DNA of 64,000 nt from Oceanococcus sp041619555. GTDB taxonomy: Bacteria; Pseudomonadota; Gammaproteobacteria; Nevskiales; Oceanococcaceae. The position numbers were made by a program, and so were the translations under genes. The stretch covers positions 1 to 64,000 of the forward strand of contig JBFKDQ010000015.1 of the NCBI GenBank assembly GCA_041619555.1. Reading direction: 5' to 3'. Positions within the stretch are counted from its first letter, which is position 1. The number at the start of each line of letters is the position of its first letter. The notes beneath the pieces were generated by a model, which was given only the letters and a program-made list of their open reading frames with translations, was not told where the DNA came from and did not search any database. This document shows, in pieces, positions 15,693-24,195 of the stretch.

Positions 15693-17382
15693 CTGGCTGC
15701 TGCACCCCGGTTACCAGCTGATCCTGGGCGGCCTGCTTGCCAGCCTGCTCGGCCGCCGCCCGGGTGAAATCGTCGCACTGGCCACGCCACTGCTTGCGCT
15801 CGCCACGCTGTGCCTGCTGCCGGAGCAATTCAGCCTCCAGACCCAGCTGTTTGGCTATCAGCTGCTGGCCCTGCGCATTGATCGCCTCAGCTTCATCTTC
15901 GCGCTGATCTTCCTGATCGCCAGTTTTCTCGGCCAGCTTTTCGCCCTGCCGGAGAACCGACGCCTGCTGCGCAGCGCCGGTCTGATTTATGCCGGCGCGG
16001 CGGTGGCCGCCACCCTCGCCGGCGACCTGATCAGCCTCTTCATCCATTGGGAGCTCACCGCCCTGGCCTCGGTGCTGATCGTGCTGGACGGCCAACGCCG
16101 GCCTTCGGATGCGCATCTGCGAGCGGCCCTGCGCTACTTCCTGATCCAGATCATTTCCGGCATCGCGCTGCTGGTCGGCGCCGTGCTCTGGCTCCGCTCC
16201 ACCGGCCACCTGCAATTCGATCATATCGGCCTGGATGGCCCGGGCGGCGCCTGGATCTTCCTCGCCTTCGGCATCAAGTGTGCCTTTCCGCTGCTGCACA
16301 GCTGGCTGCAGGACGCTTATCCACGAGCATCGGCTGCCGGCACCGTGATGCTGTCCGCCTTCACCACCAAGCTGGCGGTGTATGCGCTGGCCCGTGGCTA
16401 TGCCGGCACCGAAGCGCTGATGTGGATCGGCGCCACGATGACGATCTTTCCGATCTTTTTCGCCGTCATCGAAAACGACTTGCGCAAGGTCCTGTCCTAT
16501 AGCCTGAACAACCAGCTGGGTTTCATGGTGGCGGGCATCGGCATCGGCACCCCGCTGGCCCTGGATGGTGCCGCCGCCCACGCGTTCGCGCACATCCTCT
16601 ACAAGGCCCTGCTGTTCATGTCGATGGGCGCCGTCCTGTTCCGGGTCGGCACGATCAAGGCATCGGAACTCGGCGGGCTCTACCAATCCATGCCGTGGAC
16701 GGCACGCTTCTGCATCATCGGCTCGATGTCCATTTCCGCCTTCCCGCTGTTTTCCGGCTTCGTCACCAAATCGATGATCCTCAGCGCTGCGGCCATCGAA
16801 CACCATATGGGTCTCTGGCTGGTGCTGCTTTTCGCCTCCGCCGGGGTGCTCGACCATTCCGGCATCAAGGTGCCGTATTTCAGCTTTTTCGCCCACGATT
16901 CGGGTAAACGCTGCAATGAGGCACCCACGCCCATGCTGCTGGCGATGGGCCTGACGGCTGCGTTGTGCATCGGCATCGGCGTCTATCCGCAGGCCCTCTA
17001 CAGCCTGCTGCCCTTTGCCTCCGACTATCACCCATACACCCCGGAACATGTGGTCGGCCAGTACCAGTTGCTGTTCTTTGCAGCCCTGGCCTTCGTCGTC
17101 CTGGTGCGCCTGGGCTGGTACCCGCCGGAGGTCCGCGGCATCAACCTGGATACCGACTGGCTGTATCGGCGTGCCGGCCCTGCCCTGTGGCGGTGGAGCC
17201 TGCAGCGATGGAGGACCCTGCAGGCAGCCGGCCGGCGGAGCTGGCACGGTGGCCAGCAACAGGCCCGCAGATTGCTCGTCGATGCCTTTTCCGAAAACGC
17301 GCTGAGCGCGGTCTGGCCACTGTCCGCTGGTGGCCTGCTGCTGCTCCTGCTGCTGGCGGTCGCGCTCATCGCCGGCCGCTAA
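15685..17382 (+). CDS. Third NuoL/MrpD-like proton-conducting subunit
   Basis: A 565-residue NuoL/M/N-family protein, longer than the two preceding paralogues. Channel residues are present: glutamate in SLFIHWELTALASVLIV, lysine in FGIKCAFPLLHSWLQ and lysine in AFTTKLAVYALARG. The extra length is a soluble stretch after about residue 490 (rich in W and R) and a final membrane helix, GGLLLLLLLAVALIAG, recalling the lateral-helix extension of NuoL. It may stand in for the NuoL-like half of MnhA, which is absent from this operon. It ends the operon; no clear terminator follows in the 131 bases before the convergent dnaQ. Confidence 0.88.
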   Translation: MTDWLLHPGYQLILGGLLASLLGRRPGEIVALATPLLALATLCLLPEQFSLQTQLFGYQLLALRIDRLSFIFALIFLIASFLGQLFALPENRRLLRSAGLIYAGAAVAATLAGDLISLFIHWELTALASVLIVLDGQRRPSDAHLRAALRYFLIQIISGIALLVGAVLWLRSTGHLQFDHIGLDGPGGAWIFLAFGIKCAFPLLHSWLQDAYPRASAAGTVMLSAFTTKLAVYALARGYAGTEALMWIGATMTIFPIFFAVIENDLRKVLSYSLNNQLGFMVAGIGIGTPLALDGAAAHAFAHILYKALLFMSMGAVLFRVGTIKASELGGLYQSMPWTARFCIIGSMSISAFPLFSGFVTKSMILSAAAIEHHMGLWLVLLFASAGVLDHSGIKVPYFSFFAHDSGKRCNEAPTPMLLAMGLTAALCIGIGVYPQALYSLLPFASDYHPYTPEHVVGQYQLLFFAALAFVVLVRLGWYPPEVRGINLDTDWLYRRAGPALWRWSLQRWRTLQAAGRRSWHGGQQQARRLLVDAFSENALSAVWPLSAGGLLLLLLLAVALIAGR

Positions 17383-17513
17383 GTACCCACGGGCTTCACC
17401 GGCCTGCTGCCATCACGCAAATTGATGCCGCGGCGCCTTGGCCGACCTCGCCCGTGCAGACAGGCCGCAAAGCGCCATCGCGCGATCGGCCCCAAGTGGT
17501 GCGTCCCCGATGA

Positions 17514-18233
17514 TTAGCGGGAGTCGCCGCTTTGCTGTAACCAGAGGCAGTCACCGGACGCTTTTTGCAGCAGTTGCAGGTAGGCCTCGTGTCGGGCCTG
17601 CTCCTCGGCTGTCAGTTGCAGGCGGCGCGGCTCTCGCCCCGCCTCGGCCAGCACATCTGCAACGCTGCGCACCGGCCCGCTGGCGACCTGGGCGCCACCA
17701 AGTGACAGGCTGTCCTGCCCGCCGGTCAGCCGCAGGTAGACTTCCGCCAGCAGTTCGGCATCCAGCAGGGCGCCGTGCAACTCGCGACCGGAATTGTCGA
17801 CTTCATAACGCTTGCACAAGGCATCCAGGGAGTTGCGCTGATTCGGATGCTTGTTGCGGGCCAGTTTCAGGGTATCAACAACGGGTCCGGCCGGCGGCCA
17901 CGACTCCCCGCGGCCACAGCGTTCGAATTCGACCTGCAGGAAGCCCATGTCGAAATCGGCGTTGTGAATCACCAGGCTGGCATCACCGATAAACTCGAGC
18001 AGTTCATCGGCGATGGCGGTAAAACGCGGCTTGTCCTGCAACTGCGCCATGGTGATGCCGTGCACCGCCACCGCGCCTTCGTCAATGCTGCGCCCCGGAT
18101 TGATGAATCGATGGAAACTGCGACCGGTGATGCGCCGGTCGATAATTTCCAGACAGCCCACCTCGATGATGGAATGCTCCGCCTTCTCCAGACCGGTGGT
18201 TTCCGTATCCAGGACCACTTCGCGCTCAAGCAT
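17514..18233 (-). CDS. dnaQ: DNA polymerase III epsilon subunit (3'-5' exonuclease)
   Basis: The proofreading subunit of the replicative polymerase. The 239-residue protein has all DEDDh motifs: ExoI VVLDTETTGL (7-16), ExoII HNADFDMGFL (about 90-99) and ExoIII HGALLDAELLAEVYL (about 153-167). The C-terminal part, less conserved, binds alpha in the family. Its start overlaps the 3' end of rnhA by eight bases, an inversion of the divergent rnhA/dnaQ arrangement of E. coli but a common one elsewhere. Confidence 0.96.
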   Translation of the reverse strand: MLEREVVLDTETTGLEKAEHSIIEVGCLEIIDRRITGRSFHRFINPGRSIDEGAVAVHGITMAQLQDKPRFTAIADELLEFIGDASLVIHNADFDMGFLQVEFERCGRGESWPPAGPVVDTLKLARNKHPNQRNSLDALCKRYEVDNSGRELHGALLDAELLAEVYLRLTGGQDSLSLGGAQVASGPVRSVADVLAEAGREPRRLQLTAEEQARHEAYLQLLQKASGDCLWLQQSGDSR

Positions 18234-18672
18234 GGACGTTCCTCAACTCCTGCATCCCCTGCCTGGCCAGTTCGTCTGCTCGCTCATTGCCCGCATCGCC
18301 ACTGTGACCCTTGACCCAGTGCCAGCGCACCTGATGCGTTGCCGCTGCGGCATCCAGGGCCTGCCACAGATCCTGATTTTTGACCGCCTTGCCCGCCGAG
18401 GTCTTCCATTGTTTGCGTTTCCAGTTGGCCATCCACTGGGTGATGCCCTGACGCAGATAGGTCGAGTCGGTGTAGAGATCGACCTCGCAGGGTCGCTTGA
18501 GCACGGCCAGCGCTTCGATCGCGGCGCGCATTTCCATCCGGTTGTTGGTGGTATGGGCTTCGCCGCCGCAGATTTCCCGCCTGGTATCCGCAAACTGCAG
18601 GATCGCGCCCCAGCCCCCCGGCCCCGGATTGCCGCTGCAGGCGCCATCTGTATGTATCACCACTCGACTCAA
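18226..18672 (-). CDS. rnhA: Ribonuclease HI
   Basis: RNase HI cleaves the RNA strand of RNA:DNA hybrids. From TTG 18672 the product is 148 residues, beginning (M)SRVVIHTDGACSGNPGPGG. Catalytic carboxylates are visible: D in HTDGACSG, E in NNRMEMRAAIEAL, D in LYTDSTYLRQG and D in GNERADELA, with the flexible-loop histidine in VKGHSGDAG. A GGAGAG (18683-18678) five bases upstream supports the TTG start; an ATG 44 codons earlier would overlap most of the next gene's tail and adds no family sequence. The TTG overlaps the methyltransferase stop (TTGA). Confidence 0.95.
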   Translation of the reverse strand: MSRVVIHTDGACSGNPGPGGWGAILQFADTRREICGGEAHTTNNRMEMRAAIEALAVLKRPCEVDLYTDSTYLRQGITQWMANWKRKQWKTSAGKAVKNQDLWQALDAAAATHQVRWHWVKGHSGDAGNERADELARQGMQELRNVHA

Positions 18673-19391
18673 GAATTCTCTCCATTGACAAAAGGGACAA
18701 CAATTCCGCCGCCGCCCCGTGTACTGGACCAGCGCGGACTCTGGATCTGCGCCGCGGCGCGGCGCCAGACCGGCCGCGGCAGCGGGTTCACCGGCACCCG
18801 GCACTTGCGTGCGTGGATCAGATAGGCCGGCGCGAAAAAGGACAGCAAAGGCTGCAGCAAGTCCTGACGCGGCAGCGCCGTCGATCCGAAACGCTCACAG
18901 CGCACCACTTCGTAGTCCAGCAGTCGCAGCCAGTCCTGGATCCGACGACTGCTGAGCAACCTCTGGCTCGGCGGCAGGACCGGATAACGCGGCAACAGAC
19001 GCTGACGCAAACCCCACCAGCTGACCGGATTGAAACCCAGGATGAGCAGTTGCCCGCGCGGGCTCAACACCTCGTCCACCTCGCGCAACAGGCGGTGAGC
19101 GGAAGGTGCCGATTCCAGGGAATGCGCCAGCAGCACCGCGTCGACGCAATGCGACGCCAGGGGCAGTGCAGACAGATCGCAGACCACCTGCACCTCTCCG
19201 CCGGCACCGAGAACGCCGGTACGCCAATGCGAGGCGGTCCGCAGCAGACCCGGGGCCCACTCGCCAATCTGCAGCATGGTGCGCCCGAACAGGCGACTCA
19301 AGGCCTCTTCAAGGTGCCGTCGTTCGGCGCTGACCAACTGCTGTCCGCGCGCGCTGGCAAGCCAGAATTCCGACAGGTCTGTATTTTTCAT
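18669..19391 (-). CDS. SAM-dependent methyltransferase, YafS-like
   Basis: A 240-residue class I methyltransferase. The C-terminal half of the Rossmann fold is recognisable: LSALPLASHCVDAVLLAHSLESA (motif after the acidic strand) and LREVDEVLSPRGQLLILGFNPVSWWGLRQ, the last string being typical of YafS-type proteins found between gloB and rnhA in gammaproteobacteria. The glycine-rich motif I is weak (LQIGEWAPGLL), which is also usual in this subfamily. The substrate is unknown. It is divergent from gloB (39-base gap) and overlaps rnhA by four bases. Confidence 0.85.
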   Translation of the reverse strand: MKNTDLSEFWLASARGQQLVSAERRHLEEALSRLFGRTMLQIGEWAPGLLRTASHWRTGVLGAGGEVQVVCDLSALPLASHCVDAVLLAHSLESAPSAHRLLREVDEVLSPRGQLLILGFNPVSWWGLRQRLLPRYPVLPPSQRLLSSRRIQDWLRLLDYEVVRCERFGSTALPRQDLLQPLLSFFAPAYLIHARKCRVPVNPLPRPVWRRAAAQIQSPRWSSTRGGGGIVVPFVNGENS

Positions 19392-19430
19392 GCAAAATAC
19401 TCCAGTTACCGCAAGCCATGGGCTTCAAGC

Positions 19431-20201
19431 ATGCCCTCAATATCGGCCGTTACCGCTTTCACTGACAATTATATTTGGATGATCCATGATCCGGCCGGCC
19501 ATGCCATCGCGGTCGATCCGGGCGATGCCACGCCGGTGGAGGCCTGGCTGGACGAAAACGCCTGCACTTTAAGCGGCATCCTGATTACCCACCACCACTG
19601 GGATCACACCGGCGGCGTTGCGGCACTTGTCGCGCACCGGGACATTCCGGTCTACGGCCCGGCCAACCCGGCAATCCGCCACCTGAGCAAACACTTGCGC
19701 GACGGCGAGCGCGTGCATTTGAGCGCACCGCAACTGGACCTGCAGATTCTTGGCGTGCCGGGTCATACCCTTGATCATATCGCCTACTACTGCGCTGATG
19801 CCGGCCTGCTGTTCTGTGGCGACACCCTGTTTCATTGTGGTTGCGGCCGTCTATTCGAAGGCCAGCCGGAGCAGATGCACGCATCCCTGCAGCGACTTGC
19901 CGCCTTGCCCGATGATACCAAGATCTACTGCACCCACGAGTACACCCAGGCCAACATGAATTTCGCCAGCGCGGTCGAACCTGACAACGCAAAGCTGCAG
20001 CAGGCACGCCGGCAGGCGGATGCGCTGCGTGTCGCCAACCAGCCCACGCTGCCGAGCCGGATCGGCGACCAGCTGCGCATCAACCCCTTTCTACGCTGCG
20101 ATCAGCCGACCGTGATCGCCGCCGCCCGGGCACGCCGCCCCGATGCAGTGAGCGAAAGCGACATTTTCGCGACCCTGCGCGCCTGGAAGGACGAATTTTG
20201 A
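19431..20201 (+). CDS. gloB: Hydroxyacylglutathione hydrolase (glyoxalase II)
   Basis: GloB hydrolyses S-lactoylglutathione to lactate and glutathione, completing methylglyoxal detoxification. The 256-residue protein is a metallo-beta-lactamase fold with the metal site THHHWDHTGG (about 54-63), the VPGHTLDHIAYY histidine, the GDTLFHCGCGRLFEG aspartate and the final HEYTQANMNFA histidine. The C-terminal helical domain with NPFLRCDQP is family-typical. ATG 19431 gives MPSISAVTAFTDNYIW, matching GloB N termini; the longer open frame upstream runs through the divergent methyltransferase. Confidence 0.96.
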   Translation: MPSISAVTAFTDNYIWMIHDPAGHAIAVDPGDATPVEAWLDENACTLSGILITHHHWDHTGGVAALVAHRDIPVYGPANPAIRHLSKHLRDGERVHLSAPQLDLQILGVPGHTLDHIAYYCADAGLLFCGDTLFHCGCGRLFEGQPEQMHASLQRLAALPDDTKIYCTHEYTQANMNFASAVEPDNAKLQQARRQADALRVANQPTLPSRIGDQLRINPFLRCDQPTVIAAARARRPDAVSESDIFATLRAWKDEF

Positions 20202-21631
20202 GCCGCGCGCGCAAGATCATGAGCCTCGCGCTGTTGCTGCTGGCCTGGCTACAGCCGGCCTTCGCCCTGCCAGGCGCGCAGGACAATTTCTGGTCCTGGC
20301 TCGCTCCCCAGCTGCACCTGAGCCAACTGGAGCATCCGGACATCGATGCCTGGGAAGCTCGCTATCGCCGCCGCCAGCTCGAGTTACAGGTGATCCTCGA
20401 ACGCGGCGCAGATTTGCTCTACCCCCTGGCGCTCGCGGTGCGGGACCGGGGCATGCCGATGGAAATCGCCTTGCTGCCGATCATCGAAAGCCAGCTGGAC
20501 GCCGATGCCACATCGGCCAGCGGCGCGCGCGGACTCTGGCAGTTGCTGCCATCCACGGCCCGCCACCTCGGTCTGCAGCAGGACTGGTGGCAGGATCAGA
20601 GCCGGGACTTCAATCGCTCGACAGCGGCCGCCCTGGACTATCTGGATTATCTGCACAAGCGCTTCGGCAGCTGGTCACTGACGCTGGCGGCCTACAATAC
20701 CGGCGAGAGCCGGCTGGCCCGTATCCTGCGCCGCCGCGTCCAGGACGGCCTGGACGACGACTACTGGGCCCTGGACCTGCATTCCGAAACCCGTGCCTAT
20801 GTGCCCAAGCTGCTGGGCCTTGCCCGGGTCCTGCGCAATCCGGGACAGCTGGTCCTGCCAAAAGTCCAGACCCGCCGACGTTTTGCCCGCTATGCCACCG
20901 ACGGGCCACTGGATGTGATGCAGATCGCCGCTTTAGCCAATGTCTCGGTGGAGCAGATCTATCGTCTCAATCCCCATTTGCTGCGCTGGGCCCTGCCCCC
21001 GGACGGTCCGTTTGAAGTCAATCTGCCGGTGGACAGCGGACAGGACTTTCGCCGTGCCTTGCATGAGCTGCCAGATGGCGAGCGCCGCCGATGGAAGCGT
21101 CACAGCGTCAGCGCTGGCGACAGCCTGGGCATGATTGCCCAAACGCATGGCAGCGACAGCGATACGATTCGGCGACTGAACCGGCTGCGGAATGACCTGA
21201 TCCGCCCGGGCCAGAAACTGCTGCTGTTCCAGGGCGACGCCAAGCTGCCGCGCCTGACCCTGAATGCCGCACGACAACTCGGCCGGGTCAGCTATGCCAG
21301 CCGGCCACTGGCCGGTGGCGTACATGAAGTCCGCTCAGGCGAGTCGCTGTGGACCATCGCCCAGCAATATGGCGCATCGGTGGAACAGATCAAGGCGCAG
21401 AACGCCCGTCTGACAGACCATCAACTGATCCCGGGGCAAATGCTGAAGATCGGCTCGGCTGATCGCCGCCAGCGCCTGTTCTATGAAGTCCGACCCGGTG
21501 ATGTGCTGTCCCTGATCGCCCAGCGCTATCAGGTCAGCGTCGGTGACATCCGCCGCTGGAATCAGCTGCACAGTACGACCATCCGGCCCGGACAGATCCT
21601 GGAATTGCGGGTCGCGCCGGACAGGGGCTGA
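20198..21631 (+). CDS. mltD: Membrane-bound lytic murein transglycosylase D with three LysM
   Basis: MltD cleaves peptidoglycan glycan strands in the periplasm. The 477-residue protein has a signal peptide (MSLALLLLAWLQPAFA within the first 24 residues; no lipobox cysteine seen), an SLT domain with catalytic glutamate in LLPIIESQLDADATS (about 90-104), GLWQLLPSTARHLG and LAAYNTGESRL, then three LysM domains (about 301-345, 372-418 and 424-472). TTG 20198 is preferred because GGAAGGA lies six bases upstream, overlapping the gloB stop (TTGA); ATG 20219 is the alternative and also leaves an intact signal peptide. Confidence 0.94.
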   Translation: MSRARKIMSLALLLLAWLQPAFALPGAQDNFWSWLAPQLHLSQLEHPDIDAWEARYRRRQLELQVILERGADLLYPLALAVRDRGMPMEIALLPIIESQLDADATSASGARGLWQLLPSTARHLGLQQDWWQDQSRDFNRSTAAALDYLDYLHKRFGSWSLTLAAYNTGESRLARILRRRVQDGLDDDYWALDLHSETRAYVPKLLGLARVLRNPGQLVLPKVQTRRRFARYATDGPLDVMQIAALANVSVEQIYRLNPHLLRWALPPDGPFEVNLPVDSGQDFRRALHELPDGERRRWKRHSVSAGDSLGMIAQTHGSDSDTIRRLNRLRNDLIRPGQKLLLFQGDAKLPRLTLNAARQLGRVSYASRPLAGGVHEVRSGESLWTIAQQYGASVEQIKAQNARLTDHQLIPGQMLKIGSADRRQRLFYEVRPGDVLSLIAQRYQVSVGDIRRWNQLHSTTIRPGQILELRVAPDRG

Positions 21632-21850
21632 GCCCGCGGCCAGCGCCTTGCCCGTACAATGGTCTGGCAGGTTCGACTGGCATGTGTCTTGCAAAGTCCA
21701 GGTTTGTGAAGCTCGCAGAAATATCCGCAGCACATAGAGTTGTCGCCGTGACACCGTTAAACTTGCCCCCGTATTCGCGGTCCTAGGTAGCGGGCAGCCG
21801 CAGGCGGCAGGCAGGATCACCTCAAATCAACAAGACCGTAGCTCACCGAT

Positions 21851-22393
21851 ATGGCAATAGCGCGCGCTGGCTTCCTCTGTTTTCTGGCTCTCAGCTGGCA
21901 CTCTCCCGCCGTCTGGGCGGCCGATGAGCATTTCGCCGAACTCAGACGTCTGGACGAGCAGGTCGAAGCGATCAAGCAACAGGCCCTGGCGCTCGACCAG
22001 GACTTCAAGCAACTGGAAGACGCCGAGCTGTTTCCGCCGACCCAGCAGTTGCGCGTGTTTCTGACCATGGAGGTTTTCGACTTCGATCTCGCCACCGTCG
22101 CGCTGAGCGCCAACGGTCAGGAACTGACCGACCACATCTACACCCCACGTGAGATCTATGCCCTGCGTAAAGGCGGCGTGCAGGACCTGCATCTGGGCAA
22201 TATCTCGCCGGGCATTCACAAGATGCAGGCCCGCTTCACCGGTCGATTTGAAGACAGTGACGCCACCTATGAAAAGTCGGTCGAAGTCTCCTTTCGCAAA
22301 TCACGCGAGCCCCTGTGGCTGGAACTGCGCATCGATCGCAGCACCGGCAAACAGCTGAATGTCAGGATCTTCCAGCGCGAGGTGGCGCCATGA
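21851..22393 (+). CDS. Exported coiled-coil protein, first gene of the Agl/Glt-like cluster
   Basis: A 180-residue protein with a signal peptide (cleavage after ...PAVWA, about residue 23), a short coiled coil (ELRRLDEQVEAIKQQALALDQ, written in part) and a beta-rich C-terminal domain containing QLRVFLTMEVFDFD and LHLGNISPGIHKM. The domain resembles a periplasmic carbohydrate-binding or immunoglobulin-like fold in composition, but I do not recognise the family. It is translationally coupled (ATGA) to the TPR gene that follows, so it belongs to the motor-like cluster. The 219 bases upstream presumably hold the operon promoter; I see no convincing hexamers. Confidence 0.8.
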   Translation: MAIARAGFLCFLALSWHSPAVWAADEHFAELRRLDEQVEAIKQQALALDQDFKQLEDAELFPPTQQLRVFLTMEVFDFDLATVALSANGQELTDHIYTPREIYALRKGGVQDLHLGNISPGIHKMQARFTGRFEDSDATYEKSVEVSFRKSREPLWLELRIDRSTGKQLNVRIFQREVAP

Positions 22394-24195
22394 GCCGGTC
22401 TGCCTGGAACACCTGGAAATCGGGCCTGGGCCTGCTCGGCCTGGGCCTGCTGCCGCTCAGCAGCCCGGCATATGACCCGAAACCCGGCGACTTCGATGAC
22501 AACCGGGCCCTGTATGCCCACTTCAGCCAGGATCATTTCAGCGCCGCCTCCCGCGCCCTGTTCAATGCCCGCAATACCGAGGCCCTCGACCCCGAGCGCG
22601 AACTGCTGATCTGCGACAACCTGCTCAGTTACGGCATGCACCGCGAAGCGGCGCGACGCTTCCAGCAATTGCGGGAAAATGGCGATCTGCCGGCCAAGAC
22701 GCGCGCAGAATTCTGGCTGCGACTGGCCAACTACGAATATTCGCGCGGGTATTTTGACGCGGCCGAGGCGACGCTCACGGAAATGCGCATCGATGTCGGC
22801 GGCCGCCGACAGCGCACCGAGCGGGCGGAACTGCTGGCCCGACTGCAGCTGCGCAGCAATCGCGCCGCCGAAGCGGTGGAGACCCTGCTCGACGGCCGCA
22901 CTTATGCCAAGGATGACTTCGCCCGCTATAACCTGGGCATGGCGTTCATCGCCAGCGGCGACGTCCGCCGCGGCCGGCGGGAGCTGGACAAGCTGGGCAG
23001 CAAGGTGGTCAACGATCCCACCGAACACGCCCTGCGTGACCAGACCAACCTTGCTCTGGCCTACAACTATCTGGCCGAGGCCAAAGGTGCATCCGCACTG
23101 CCGGCTCTGCGCCGCATCCGTCTGCAGGGACCGTTTTCGGATGAAGCCCTGCTCGGCCTGGGATGGGCGGAGATCGCGGCCGACAAGGCCGATGTCATCC
23201 GGCGTTCGGACACGGCCACCGATGACACCATTGGTGGAGTGATTGGCGACATCCTGCGGCCGGGCAAGGTCGACAATGACATTCGCAGCCGCCTGGGCAT
23301 GCTGCGCATTCAGGCCAGCGCCGAAACCGAGGAACAACGCTTTCGCAAGGCGCTGATCCCGTGGCTGGAACTGGACCGCCGGGATCCCAAGAAACCGGCC
23401 GTGCTGGAAGTGCAGCTGGCCATTCCCTATGCACTGGATGCCCTGGGCGAAAAGGATCGGGCCCGCCGCTACTATGAACGGGCGGTGCAGCGCCTGGAGA
23501 ACGCCCGCACCGGCCTGGACAAGGCGATGGATGGCATCGTCAGCGGACGCATGGTGGAAACCATGATCCGGCGTGACCGCGACCGGGAGTCCGGCTGGAA
23601 CTGGCGCCTGCGCGACCTGCCTGATGCGAACGAAACCTATTATCTGGCCGAGGTCCTGGGCCGGCACGAATTCCAGGAAGCCCTGAAGAATTACCGCGAT
23701 CTCAAACAACTGCAGCGCAAGCTCGCACGGCGGCGCGGCCTGATCACCGACCATGCCCAGGGCCGCTACCGCGCCTCGGTCCCGGCCAGCGAGCTGTTCG
23801 CGCAGAAACTCAAGGCAAAACCGCCGCTGTGGCCCGGCCTCAAGGCGGACTTGAAACTGGAAACCAAACTCGGCCGCTTTCCCCGCAATGAAACGCTGGA
23901 GGGCCTGCTGGCCTGGACCTACCGGTACGCGCCGAAAGTCGAGCTGCAACTGTCCACGCCCACCCGCCTGCCCGACGATGGTCCGGCGCCGGCACATCAG
24001 GAACTCATCGCCCGCGTTGACCAGCTGCTGCTGGACATCAATGGCGTCATCCGGGAGCAGCGTGGCCTGCTGGAAAAGATCGCGGTTGCCGCCATGCAGC
24101 AGCACAAGTCCCTGCTGACCCGCTATCTGATTGATGCCCGCTTTGCCCTGGCGCGGATCTATGACGACGCCCAGGACGGAGATCTATCGGAATGA
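22390..24195 (+). CDS. TPR-rich periplasmic protein of the Agl/Glt-like cluster
   Basis: A 601-residue protein with an N-terminal hydrophobic export signal (SGLGLLGLGLLPLSSPAYD) and many helical TPR-like repeats: FSAASRALFNARNTEALDP, REAARRFQQL, YFDAAEATLTEM, NLALAYNYLAEA and DRARRYYERAVQRLENA. Start ATG 22390 overlaps the previous stop; the earlier in-frame ATG at 22315 lies inside the previous gene. Its place beside TPR lipoproteins and an ExbB/ExbD/TonB set matches the periplasmic scaffold proteins of the Myxococcus Agl-Glt machinery (GltD/GltE type), though I cannot fix one-to-one orthology. Confidence 0.82.
   Translation: MSRSAWNTWKSGLGLLGLGLLPLSSPAYDPKPGDFDDNRALYAHFSQDHFSAASRALFNARNTEALDPERELLICDNLLSYGMHREAARRFQQLRENGDLPAKTRAEFWLRLANYEYSRGYFDAAEATLTEMRIDVGGRRQRTERAELLARLQLRSNRAAEAVETLLDGRTYAKDDFARYNLGMAFIASGDVRRGRRELDKLGSKVVNDPTEHALRDQTNLALAYNYLAEAKGASALPALRRIRLQGPFSDEALLGLGWAEIAADKADVIRRSDTATDDTIGGVIGDILRPGKVDNDIRSRLGMLRIQASAETEEQRFRKALIPWLELDRRDPKKPAVLEVQLAIPYALDALGEKDRARRYYERAVQRLENARTGLDKAMDGIVSGRMVETMIRRDRDRESGWNWRLRDLPDANETYYLAEVLGRHEFQEALKNYRDLKQLQRKLARRRGLITDHAQGRYRASVPASELFAQKLKAKPPLWPGLKADLKLETKLGRFPRNETLEGLLAWTYRYAPKVELQLSTPTRLPDDGPAPAHQELIARVDQLLLDINGVIREQRGLLEKIAVAAMQQHKSLLTRYLIDARFALARIYDDAQDGDLSE

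Noticed and set aside
22267..24105. Minus-strand open frame of 612 codons opposite the TPR gene
   Set aside because: Antisense shadow; the plus-strand frame has a signal peptide, TPR repeats and overlapping neighbours.
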